This document shows positions 1 to 5,269 of a stretch of DNA of 6,057 bases, piece by piece. Position 1 is the stretch's first letter, and each line of letters opens with the position of its first letter. A model generated the notes under the pieces. The model was not told where the DNA came from. It was given only the letters and a program-made list of their open reading frames with translations, and made no database searches. Both the position numbers and the translations under genes were made by a program. Origin of the DNA: Desulfobacteraceae bacterium (GTDB lineage: Bacteria > Desulfobacterota > Desulfobacteria > Desulfobacterales > UBA11574); NCBI GenBank assembly GCA_013203195.1, contig JABMQM010000091.1, positions 1 to 6,057 of the forward strand, in the 5' to 3' direction.

Positions 1-1123
1 TAACCTGGGATCCGCAAGGGGCGGTTTCCTTGATTTTGAATCATTGATGGACAATGCGGGTGATTTCGTATTGGCCGATGTCGGTAATGACGACGGTTTT
101 GTCATCATTCATACAGCGGCTGTAGCCGGAAAACCCCGGGGGGCCCTGTTGAGCCACGGCAACCTGCTGTGCGCCAATATGCAATTACATCAATGTCTGA
201 ACCTGACTGCCGCAGATGTCCATCTCAATCTGCTGCCCATGTTCCATGTGGGCGGCCTGATGATGGCCTTAGGCAGTTTTCATGCCGGTGCTCTGAATGT
301 CAATATGAGCAAATTTGACGCTGAAAAAGCCGTTGAATTGATCCAAGAGAAAAAAGTGACGATCATGTTCGATTTTTCTCCGATTCTGGGCTCCATTCTG
401 GAGCAGCATGAGAAATCCGGTCAAGCGATCGAGACCCTCAAAGCTGTAATCGGACTGGAAACTCCCGAAACCATCGAAAAGTATCAGCAAATGACCGGCG
501 GCACGTTTTACTGCCTGTACGGGCAGACGGAGACTTCCGGCTTGGCCACAGTGGGACGTTACAATGATCGGCCGGGCAGCGCCGGCAAGATGATCCCCCT
601 GGGACACGTGCAACTTGTGGATGATTACGACCATCCGGCAGCACCCGGGCAGACCGGAGAAATTACCGTGAAAGGGCCCATGGTTTTTAAAGGGTACTGG
701 AATCTTCCTGAAGATAATGCCGACACTTTCCGGGAGGGCCGGCACCATACCGGAGATCTGGGACGTTTCGATGAGGACGGATTCCTGTGGTATGCGGGCC
801 GCAAGCCGGAGAAAGAACTTATCAAACCGGGCGGTGAAAATGTTTATCCGGCAGAGGTGGAAAAAGTGATACTGCAGCACCCGGCGGTTGAGCAGACGGT
901 GGTCTTCGGCGTCCCCGATCCCAAGTGGAAAGAGGGCATCAAGGCTGTCTGCCGCTTAAAAACCGGTCAAAACCTGGAACCTAAAGAACTGATCGATTTT
1001 GTCGGTGAGCGCATCGCCCGCTACAAAAAACCTCAGTACGTCGAGTTTGCAACAGACTTTCCTCTGCTTGACGACGGCACCCCGGACCGGGCCAAGATCA
1101 AAGAGCTGTATGGTGGCACGTAG
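1..1123 (+). CDS. AMP-forming acyl-CoA synthetase, C-terminal part (5' end outside window)
   Basis: The reading frame is open from base 2 to the TAG at 1121-1123, giving 373 residues. The TTG/ATG pair at 44-49 is internal, so the gene starts outside the window; the family is normally 500-570 residues. Enzymes of the ANL superfamily activate a carboxylic acid with ATP to an acyl-AMP and transfer it to CoA in the cytoplasm. Visible motifs are a phosphate-binding A3 loop (110-142, HTAAVAGKPRGA), A5 YGQTE (518-532), A7 HTGDL (746-760) and A8 from GRKPEKE through GGENVYPAEVE (797-862). The C-terminal subdomain ends with YKKPQYVEF and DDGTPDRAKIKELYG. Two motifs deviate: the A3 loop lacks the usual TSGTTG-x-PKG residues (Arg replaces Lys), and the A10 lysine of the usual SGK is replaced by Thr in DGTPDR. 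A fatty or aromatic acid substrate is plausible but cannot be read from the sequence. It converges on the gene ending at 1176, with no obvious terminator in the 52-bp gap. Confidence 0.93.
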   Translation, partial: NLGSARGGFLDFESLMDNAGDFVLADVGNDDGFVIIHTAAVAGKPRGALLSHGNLLCANMQLHQCLNLTAADVHLNLLPMFHVGGLMMALGSFHAGALNVNMSKFDAEKAVELIQEKKVTIMFDFSPILGSILEQHEKSGQAIETLKAVIGLETPETIEKYQQMTGGTFYCLYGQTETSGLATVGRYNDRPGSAGKMIPLGHVQLVDDYDHPAAPGQTGEITVKGPMVFKGYWNLPEDNADTFREGRHHTGDLGRFDEDGFLWYAGRKPEKELIKPGGENVYPAEVEKVILQHPAVEQTVVFGVPDPKWKEGIKAVCRLKTGQNLEPKELIDFVGERIARYKKPQYVEFATDFPLLDDGTPDRAKIKELYGGT

Positions 1124-1175
1124 AAAATTAATTCTGAAGATGCGCTTTCCCTCTGTACCAACTTTGCAGGTTACC

Positions 1176-1691
1176 CTAAAATTTGTCACCATTTTCATTC
1201 TTCATGCGTACCGTTTCTTCATAAATCTGAAGCCGATATTGTTCTTTCGGAATCGCTGTCCCACGTTTCAACGCCACTATGGTTTCAAGATTAAGGACAT
1301 AAACATTATGCCCTTTGAATGCGATTTTAACCGTGGAGGGCAGCAGCTCATCAAAGCCGAGACCTTTTTCGATAACTGCCAAAATATCCAACGCCCCAAA
1401 ACAGGTGGTTAAAAGCAAGTGGCCTTTTCCTCTCAAATCTCTTTCATCCGGTTTTATCACTTTGTCGTCAGGGCGGCGTTGTATCGCTTCAACCGATTCT
1501 AAAAATTTTATCAGTTTCGTAATATTTTCATCTGTTTGACGATGAACGATATCCAAATCAAAAGTGGTAACCGGAGCTCCCTGGACGACGGCTGCCACCC
1601 CACCGACGAGTATAAAATCTACTCGGGCTTTGCTAAGCCCTTTCAGCAGTGCGTTCAGGTCGAATACCGTAGGTTTTCTGACAGAAGGCAT
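1176..1691 (-). CDS. Minimal nucleotidyltransferase-fold protein (AbiEii/MNT-like)
   Basis: This 171-residue protein has the signature of small nucleotidyltransferase-fold proteins: a helix (FDLNALLKGLSKA), a strand with the Gly-Gly turn (residues 26-33, FILVGGVA), then D45-L-D47 as the first two metal-binding carboxylates, and D102 in ALDIL as the likely third. Members transfer a nucleotide to a protein or RNA target; AbiEii/MenT-type toxins and MNT-type antitoxins share this fold. The C-terminal segment (LETIVALKR, then IPKEQYRL) occupies the place where relatives usually have a GRxKD helix, but that motif is eroded. The start is the ATG at 1691, because the conserved helix begins at residue 10. 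The ATG lies inside the end of the upstream gene (59-bp overlap), with only a weak GGAA/GAGA ribosome site, so translation is probably coupled to that gene. Whether it is toxin, antitoxin or something else is inference from fold and pairing. Confidence 0.82.
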   Translation of the reverse strand: MPSVRKPTVFDLNALLKGLSKARVDFILVGGVAAVVQGAPVTTFDLDIVHRQTDENITKLIKFLESVEAIQRRPDDKVIKPDERDLRGKGHLLLTTCFGALDILAVIEKGLGFDELLPSTVKIAFKGHNVYVLNLETIVALKRGTAIPKEQYRLQIYEETVRMKNENGDKF

Positions 1692-1827
1692 TTCTCAGTT
1701 CCATAAGAGTCCGTATAGTATTGTCGTTTGACACCAACCGTTCTTGCGGTGTCATCCTCAAGAACATCTTAATAAGGCTTTTGTCAACTTCAGGCGGGTT
1801 GCTTTTGCTCAAAATGCTGGATTTCAT
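1633..1827 (-). CDS. Small partner protein upstream of the nucleotidyltransferase
   Basis: This 64-residue protein from the ATG at 1827 carries a short helical core, VDKSLIKMFLRMTPQERL followed by TIRTLMELRNAF, and a charged tail. Small proteins with a similar (V)D-S-L-I ... L-T-P-x-E-R-L ... L-x-E-L-R pattern commonly sit immediately before nucleotidyltransferase genes of the type found here; this is from memory and not checked by search. The frame is also open to a TTG at 1848, but ATG 1827 is preferred because an AGAGA stretch precedes it at a usable distance. It overlaps the downstream gene by 59 bp, so the two are almost certainly co-transcribed. It has no signal peptide, membrane segment or recognised DNA-binding motif. 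A role as antitoxin or partner is inferred from position only. Confidence 0.72.
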   Translation of the reverse strand: MKSSILSKSNPPEVDKSLIKMFLRMTPQERLVSNDNTIRTLMELRNAFCQKTYGIRPERTAERA

Positions 1828-1851
1828 TTTTGCATTTCTCTGTTTCAAAAA

Positions 1852-1868
1852 ATAACCGGTACGGTTAT
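1852..1868. promoter_or_regulatory. Inverted repeat, candidate operator of the nucleotidyltransferase pair
   Basis: ATAACCG at 1852-1858 and CGGTTAT at 1862-1868 form perfect 7-bp arms around the 3-bp centre GTA. The repeat lies 24 bp upstream of the ATG at 1827 and overlaps a minus-strand -10-like TATAAC (1864-1869), which would suit a repressor blocking its own promoter. No good minus-strand -35 is seen at 17 bp. A plus-strand TATAAT at 1866-1871 overlaps the same repeat, so the direction of any promoter is uncertain. The spacing and symmetry are seen; operator function is inferred. Confidence 0.45.
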
Positions 1869-2018
1869 AATTTGGTCGTATTAATATTATTTTTATTCAG
1901 ACTACGATATTTGAAAACCTAACGCAAGAATGAATCTCCTCTCTTAGAGTGAAAGGCCTCAGACATCCGGCATCCCGCACCCTGTCCCCCAAATTCCCTC
2001 GGACTGTATTGTTATTAA

Positions 2019-2267
2019 GCAAACAACACTGCCGCACCTCCCCTCATACGTACGAAGCTGCACCGGCCGCCGATAGTTGCGGATCTCGTGCACCACGAAG
2101 AACTTCTTGATCTGGAACCGAAAATGGCTGATCTGTTGAACCGCCTGGCGAAGCAAAATGCCGTCATCCAATATGCAGGGAAGCTCCTGGCTGCCTTGCA
2201 CCTTCCAAAAAATAAAGCCCAAAATATTTACGATTGCCTTACCCAATCTTCAATGATATTGATTTGA
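2019..2267 (+). pseudogene. Internally deleted remnant of a MalT-type LuxR-family regulator
   Basis: Frame 2019-2267 begins after a TAA at 2016-2018 and has no start codon or ribosome site. At 2043-2111 it reads LIRTKLHRPPIVADL, then VHHEELLD, closely matching the conserved extreme N-terminus of MalT-like ATP-dependent LuxR regulators (pattern LL-x-TKL-x-x-PP-x-x-x-x-LV-x-R-x-x-L). Directly after it, 2124-2198 reads MADLLNRLAKQ and AVIQYAGKLLAAL, which resembles the linker those proteins carry just before the C-terminal helix-turn-helix. The P-loop NTPase domain and repeat region, normally several hundred residues, are absent, and no helix-turn-helix follows before the TGA at 2265. This is best explained as a relic after a large internal deletion. 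The N-terminal match is good; the second is weaker. Confidence 0.6.
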
Positions 2268-2289
2268 TGCTGACTGTTGGTTAAGGCAA
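2234..2289. repeat. 56-nt imperfect inverted repeat (hairpin) at the left edge of the AT-rich region
   Basis: TTGCCTTA (2234-2241) pairs with TAAGGCAA (2282-2289), and CCAA (2243-2246) pairs with TTGG (2277-2280), leaving one C-T mismatch. The 30-nt loop contains a second perfect hairpin, TCAAT-GAT-ATTGA (2250-2262). No T-run follows either strand, so it is not a typical terminator. The right arm reads GGTTAAGGC, near the integron core-site pattern GTTRRRY, so a degraded attC is possible. However, it lacks the unpaired spacer between inner and outer stems that attC sites have. The base pairing is directly visible; the role is unknown. Confidence 0.55.
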
Positions 2290-2301
2290 GGAACTTTCAC
2301 T

Positions 2302-2330
2302 TTAAGATTGGCACAGGTCAACACTATATT
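2302..2330 (+). promoter_or_regulatory. Candidate promoter of the DUF4268 gene
   Basis: A -35-like TTAAGA (2302-2307) and a -10-like TATATT (2325-2330) are separated by 17 bp and lie 27 bp upstream of the ATG. An alternative pair is TTGGCA with TATACG at 16 bp spacing. The downstream gene has a clear ribosome site, so independent expression is plausible. Promoter assignment is by consensus only. Confidence 0.45.
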
Positions 2331-2356
2331 ATACGTCAAGTATTTGGAGAAGAATT

Positions 2357-3307
2357 ATGCAATTTGGAAAAATAAAAAGGCTTAATTTACGTGATATATG
2401 GCCACATGAGAGGAAGGATTTTTCACCTTGGCTTTCGGACAACATCGGCGTACTTGGAAAAGCTTTAGGTATGGAGTTAGAACTTAAGGGTACAGAAGCA
2501 GCTGTTGGAGATTTCTCCTTAGATTTGCTAGCAAAAGATTTAGGCACCGGACATACAGTAGTAATTGAAAACCAATTAACACAAACAGATCACGACCACC
2601 TTGGCAAATTGCTAACATATGCCGCTGGCTTCAATGCATCAACTGTTGTGTGGGTTTCTGACCATGTTCGTGACGAACATAAACAGGCTCTTGAATGGTT
2701 GAACCAACGAACTGACGAAGAAACTCAGTTTTTTGGAGTTGTTGTCGAAGTCATTAAAATCGATGATTCAAAGCCCGCCTACGACTTTAATCTTGTAGTA
2801 TCCCCAAGTGAATGGCAAAAGTCTAAGAAGCGACAAGTTAGTGGTACTGTTTCTTCGAGAGGAGAGGCATACCGGAATTATTTCCAGTCTCTAATTGATG
2901 AACTTAGAGAAAAATATCAATTTACAAATGCAAAGATTGGCCAACCGCAAAGTTGGTATGCTTTTTCATCCGGTGTCTCAAACATTCCCTTTGGTGCTTG
3001 CTTTGGGCCAGTAGGCAAAGCACGTACGGAACTGTATATAGATGTTGGCGATGGTGAGAAAAACAAAGCTTTGTTCGATTGGTTATACGAGCAAAGAGAT
3101 GAGATTCAGTCTAAAGTTGGACAAGAGCTGGAATGGGAGCGTCTGGATGACAAAAGGGCTTCACGCATTGCAGTGTATAGGGAAGGATCAATTCAATCCG
3201 ACGAAGAAGAGCTAATGGACATCAAGGTTTGGCATATTGAAAACCTTCTCCGGTTCAAGAAAGTTTTTTCGCAGCTCGTCAAAAAAGGACTAAAATCGAA
3301 TACGTAA
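2357..3307 (+). CDS. DUF4268 protein with PD-(D/E)XK-like nuclease core
   Basis: This is a 316-residue cytoplasmic protein starting at ATG 2357, with GGAGA at 2346-2350 spaced 6 bp away. Residues 45-91 hold a restriction-endonuclease-like core: E47, then GDFSLDLL with D56, then VVIEN with E71 and Q73, followed by TDHDHLGKLLTYAAG, a strongly conserved stretch in this group. The D...ExQ arrangement fits a PD-(D/E)XK active site with Gln in place of Lys. Residues from about 170 onward (RNYFQSLIDELREKY, then ARTELYIDVG and ALFDWLYEQRDEI) match the DUF4268 type. Such proteins are scattered, accessory and often near defence or mobile genes. A DNA-cleaving role is inferred and no substrate is known. 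The gene is AT-richer than the acyl-CoA synthetase gene, and a 65-nt attC-like hairpin begins 6 bp after its stop, as expected for an integron gene cassette. Confidence 0.85.
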   Translation: MQFGKIKRLNLRDIWPHERKDFSPWLSDNIGVLGKALGMELELKGTEAAVGDFSLDLLAKDLGTGHTVVIENQLTQTDHDHLGKLLTYAAGFNASTVVWVSDHVRDEHKQALEWLNQRTDEETQFFGVVVEVIKIDDSKPAYDFNLVVSPSEWQKSKKRQVSGTVSSRGEAYRNYFQSLIDELREKYQFTNAKIGQPQSWYAFSSGVSNIPFGACFGPVGKARTELYIDVGDGEKNKALFDWLYEQRDEIQSKVGQELEWERLDDKRASRIAVYREGSIQSDEEELMDIKVWHIENLLRFKKVFSQLVKKGLKSNT

Positions 3308-3312
3308 CAACT

Positions 3313-3377
3313 CATAACAAGCACCTGGACGCAAACGGGCTAAAAACTGTACCCCCTGGTCAAGGTGCGGTGTTATG
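3313..3377 (+). other. attC-like recombination site (imperfect inverted repeat)
   Basis: CATAACA (3313-3319) and TGTTATG (3371-3377) are perfect inverse complements and form an outer stem. After an unpaired A (3320) opposite GG (3369-3370), GCACCT (3321-3326) pairs with AGGTGC (3363-3368). After a G-A mismatch, GAC (3328-3330) pairs with GTC (3359-3361). The 28-nt tip could add GGG/CCC pairing. Two short stems separated by an unequal unpaired spacer, an AAC-bearing left end, a GTTATGC right end (one base off the GTTRRRY core) and a length within the attC range together match an integron attC folded as a single strand. No T-run follows, which argues against a terminator. It lies 6 bp after one orphan gene and 36 bp before another. 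The integron reading is inference; the pairing is seen. Confidence 0.58.
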
Positions 3378-3379
3378 CA

Positions 3380-3392
3380 GTTTCAATGAAAC
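3380..3392. repeat. Short palindrome between the attC-like site and the membrane-protein gene
   Basis: GTTTCA and TGAAAC surround a central A, giving a perfect 6+6 bp inverted repeat 21 bp before the ATG at 3414. It could be an operator, an RNA hairpin near the ribosome site, or chance in AT-rich DNA. No convincing -35/-10 pair is seen in this short gap. Confidence 0.3.
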
Positions 3393-3413
3393 ACTAGCAG
3401 AATAGGTTTAGAA

Positions 3414-4241
3414 ATGAGTTATTACTGGCTCAAGAAAAGGCTTGAAAACCTCAAAAAATCGCCTACTTCTGATAAGGTCCAAACAGGGATTTTAATAGCG
3501 ATATTTTTACAGGCATTTGTTTTAATAATTCAAACATGCTCTATAAGCAACCATTTTAAGATTCAACAGAGGCCTATTGTTGGGATCTCTGAGATACAGC
3601 CAGTTGTGCTTAGTAATAACGACCTTCAAAATGAAATTGTCGCAGGAGATGAATTTTTAATTAACGTAATATCTAAAAACATAGGCGAGTCGCCTGCTTT
3701 TGTGAAATATATTAAGGTCAAAATATTCTATGGTTATTTTTTTAAAAACCAAGAAAAACTGCACTTTTGCACTACTGACTTGTTAGGGGAAAGCCACAAG
3801 TATGGCTCTTTTTTAATGGATCAAGAGGTTCCATCTGTAAACAACGTTATTTTTAAAGAATCGGTTTTATTTCCAAATCAAACAACAAAATATACAACAA
3901 TGGTGGATGCCAAGAAGTTATTAGAGCGAATTCGTTCCTATACAACTCTCCGCGAGGCACCAATTTTTATCGAATACGAAGCAAATTACTTTAGTATGGA
4001 TAAAAGAGACCAGTATTGGTATAATGGTTTATACGAATTACAATGGCCGAAAGCTAAGCACATTACAATTTACTCACATTTGATAAAAAGCAATGCCGAA
4101 GATAAACCCATCCACTTAACTAACGCTCTATTGTTGGAAGTTGTTGCTGAACGCCAAAGAGTCAAAACCGTGGTTAACGCTTTATCACAAGGAGGAAAAA
4201 ACCTGAACAAGATTGTTACTTTCGACTGTTCCAATTTATAG
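3414..4241 (+). CDS. Orphan single-pass membrane protein of unknown function
   Basis: This is a 275-residue protein starting at ATG 3414; AGG at about -10 is a modest ribosome site. The N-terminus is basic (KKRLENLKK), followed by one hydrophobic segment at about residues 25-44 (GILIAIFLQAFVLII). It then reads HFKIQQRPIVGISEIQPVV, a TM-then-RP(Y/I)VG layout recurrent in orphan membrane proteins of accessory regions. The remainder looks like a beta-rich domain (DEFLINVISKNIGESPAFVKYIKV recalls an Ig-like or carbohydrate-binding strand pattern), followed by a polar tail. By the positive-inside rule the N-terminus is cytoplasmic and the large domain extracytoplasmic. No catalytic motif is seen. 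The gene is AT-rich with no promoter of its own visible, as is common for integron cassettes that rely on upstream transcription. Function is unknown. Confidence 0.8.
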   Translation: MSYYWLKKRLENLKKSPTSDKVQTGILIAIFLQAFVLIIQTCSISNHFKIQQRPIVGISEIQPVVLSNNDLQNEIVAGDEFLINVISKNIGESPAFVKYIKVKIFYGYFFKNQEKLHFCTTDLLGESHKYGSFLMDQEVPSVNNVIFKESVLFPNQTTKYTTMVDAKKLLERIRSYTTLREAPIFIEYEANYFSMDKRDQYWYNGLYELQWPKAKHITIYSHLIKSNAEDKPIHLTNALLLEVVAERQRVKTVVNALSQGGKNLNKIVTFDCSNL

Positions 4242-4443
4242 ACGTTAATGGTGCCATGCCCTGAATGGCGAATAAATAGCAATTTAATTCATCATGTTAG
4301 CATAGCTATCAAGTGGAGCAGACGGAAAATATCACGCGACTCAGACAATTCAAATCTCTCTGATTTCAAAAACAGTTTTTCTTTCCAGTTTTTTAGCCGC
4401 CGTTGCTCACATGCACGATTCCTGCCTTGAATTTTGCATGCAA

Positions 4444-4460
4444 AACACTCCAAGAGTGTT
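4444..4460. repeat. Perfect hairpin AACACTC-CAA-GAGTGTT
   Basis: Seven-base arms at 4444-4450 and 4454-4460 surround a CAA loop. On the minus strand it is followed by TTTTG, so it could act as a weak terminator for transcripts from the right. On the plus strand no T-run follows. Confidence 0.4.
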
Positions 4461-4555
4461 ATAGATTTGGGTTCGAAATCATCAATACGAAACCTTAGAT
4501 ACCTGTAAACCACTTATCAATGGCTCGAATTTTTTGAGACACCTCCATACCGTAT

Positions 4556-4575
4556 CACCAAACGATAGTTTGGTG
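4556..4575. repeat. Perfect 8-bp hairpin with GATA loop
   Basis: CACCAAAC (4556-4563) and GTTTGGTG (4568-4575) pair perfectly around the four-base loop GATA. Neither strand has a following T-run, so a simple terminator is unlikely. It may be a protein-binding or small structural element. Confidence 0.5.
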
Positions 4576-4711
4576 CTATTTGCTGTCTATGGATCGCAAA
4601 AGTCTAAAATTGATGATATCTAAAGCGCACCTCAGCCGGCAATCCATTTATTGAGACGCTTGGGTTAAAACTTCGCAAAACGATACTTTGTATAAGCGGA
4701 GAACGCCGCTG

Positions 4712-4738
4712 GTCGAAAAAAGAGCCATTTAGGGATGG
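4712..4738 (-). terminator. Weak terminator candidate after the DUF1232/J-domain gene
   Basis: On the minus strand, CCAT-CCCTAA-ATGG is followed by CTCTTTTTT, just beyond the stop of the gene ending at 4742. The stem is only 4 bp, so the T-run is the stronger part of the evidence. A further hairpin, AGCGG/CCGCT (4695-4710), follows. Confidence 0.3.
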
Positions 4739-4741
4739 AAG

Positions 4742-5170
4742 CTATTTGGATGTCAACTCCCGGTAAGCCTCTTCGATTTCCTTAAAGCGTTTTTCCGCCA
4801 GTTTGCGAAATTCTTCGCCTAAATGTTGAATCTTATCAGGATGGTATTTGTTGGCGAGGTTACGGTAGGCCCGCTTTATCTGTTCAGGGGAAGCGTCTCT
4901 TTCCACTTGCAGGACGATATAAGGATCTTTGGGCCCGTGCGATTCATCCGGCTGTGTATCGGCACCGGCTGTTTCTTTTTCTGAAAACTGCCGGCTGTAA
5001 TAATTACGGTAACCGGCTTGCTTTTTTTGCCAGGCTTTGAAGAACCGCCACAAGAGCCACACAACAATCAGGTCATCGATCCAGCCCCAACCAATGGCAA
5101 AATCCGGGATGATATCATAAGGGAATAAGGCATAAAGCAGCGCCAGAAATGATAACAAATATTTAATCAT
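4742..5170 (-). CDS. DUF1232 membrane domain fused to a C-terminal J domain
   Basis: This is a 142-residue protein. Residues 5-45 hold one or two hydrophobic segments around the DUF1232 (YkvA-type) motif P17-YDII-P-D23, followed by GWGWIDDLIVVWLLW. A charged linker (about 46-80) leads to a J domain at 82-142 with DPYIVLQV, a basic helix II (QIKRAYRNLANKY), the HPD triad at 110-112 and helix III ending EEAYREL. J domains stimulate the ATPase of a DnaK-type Hsp70, so this is probably a membrane-tethered co-chaperone that recruits Hsp70 to the inner face of the membrane. The start is the ATG at 5170, because GAGG lies 6 bases before it; the TTG at 5182 overlaps that ribosome site. It is about 100 bp downstream of the zinc-ribbon gene on the same strand and may be co-transcribed. 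The client is unknown. Confidence 0.88.
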   Translation of the reverse strand: MIKYLLSFLALLYALFPYDIIPDFAIGWGWIDDLIVVWLLWRFFKAWQKKQAGYRNYYSRQFSEKETAGADTQPDESHGPKDPYIVLQVERDASPEQIKRAYRNLANKYHPDKIQHLGEEFRKLAEKRFKEIEEAYRELTSK

Positions 5171-5218
5171 AGGCGGCCTCAATCCGAGTCCGGACCTTTA
5201 ATTAACAATTCCGAAGCT

Positions 5219-5229
5219 GTATGACATAC
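5219..5229. repeat. Short palindrome in the gap upstream of the DUF1232/J-domain gene
   Basis: GTATG and CATAC flank a central A. A second palindrome, GGGTTAACCC (5267-5276), covers the stop codon of the upstream gene. Either could bind a regulator or be chance. No strong promoter for the J-domain gene is evident in the 99-bp gap. Confidence 0.25.
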
Positions 5230-5269
5230 GCCTTGGAGGTTATAAAACTCGGCTCGTGAAAAATACGGG

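Larger units (their letters stand above)
1849..2356. other. Gene-poor stretch between the nucleotidyltransferase pair and the DUF4268 gene
   Basis: No intact gene is supported here. It contains the inverted repeat at 1852-1868, an AT-rich segment to about 1920, a segment from 1960 to 2010 with no recognisable content (including CCTGTCCCCC at 1981-1990), the MalT-type relic, the hairpin at 2234-2289 and the promoter candidate at 2302-2330. A 95-codon antisense frame covering 1959-2246 is taken as a shadow of the relic. The mix of a regulator wreck and repeats suggests a site of past rearrangement next to the AT-rich insert. Confidence 0.6.
4242..4741. other. 500-bp stretch with no convincing gene; several short hairpins
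   Basis: Short open frames here (for example 4292-4513 minus, with a GTG start, and 4248-4430 plus) lack ribosome sites and recognisable domains, so no gene is called. Perfect hairpins lie at 4444-4460, 4556-4575 and 4695-4710, and a bulged one at 4623-4661. The stretch separates the AT-rich insert from the right-hand gene block and must contain the ends of two convergent transcripts. No second attC-like site could be found after the membrane-protein gene. Confidence 0.6.

Noticed and set aside
999..1412. A 137-codon plus-strand open frame spanning the end of the acyl-CoA synthetase and the antisense of the nucleotidyltransferase
   Set aside because: It is a shadow of two genes with clear family motifs in other frames.
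1981..1996. CCTGTCCCCCAAATTC, resembling ends of REP-associated elements
   Set aside because: There is a single copy, no transposase and no paired repeat in the window, and the resemblance is from memory only.
1959..2246. A 95-codon minus-strand open frame
   Set aside because: It is antisense to the MalT-type remnant, whose plus-strand frame shows recognisable protein similarity.
3308..3377. The inverted repeat after the DUF4268 gene as a Rho-independent terminator
   Set aside because: No T-run follows the right arm, and the long loop and unpaired spacer do not fit a terminator.
4172..4252. GTTAACG ... GACGTTAA as a second attC site at the end of the membrane-protein gene
   Set aside because: The inner stems do not pair and the left arm lies deep inside the coding sequence, so the match is probably chance.
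4340..4372. TTCAAATC with CAGA/TCTG pairing, reminiscent of a tRNA-Leu or tRNA-Ser T-arm
   Set aside because: The inner stem pairs are wrong and no cloverleaf can be built. It is at most a decayed relic and not supportable.
4461..4483. tRNA T-arm-like string GGTTCGAAATC
   Set aside because: The flanking bases do not form the required T-stem, and no acceptor, D or anticodon arms can be assembled around it.
4292..4513. A 73-codon minus-strand open frame starting with GTG
   Set aside because: There is no ribosome site, no recognisable domain, and its composition looks like translated non-coding DNA.
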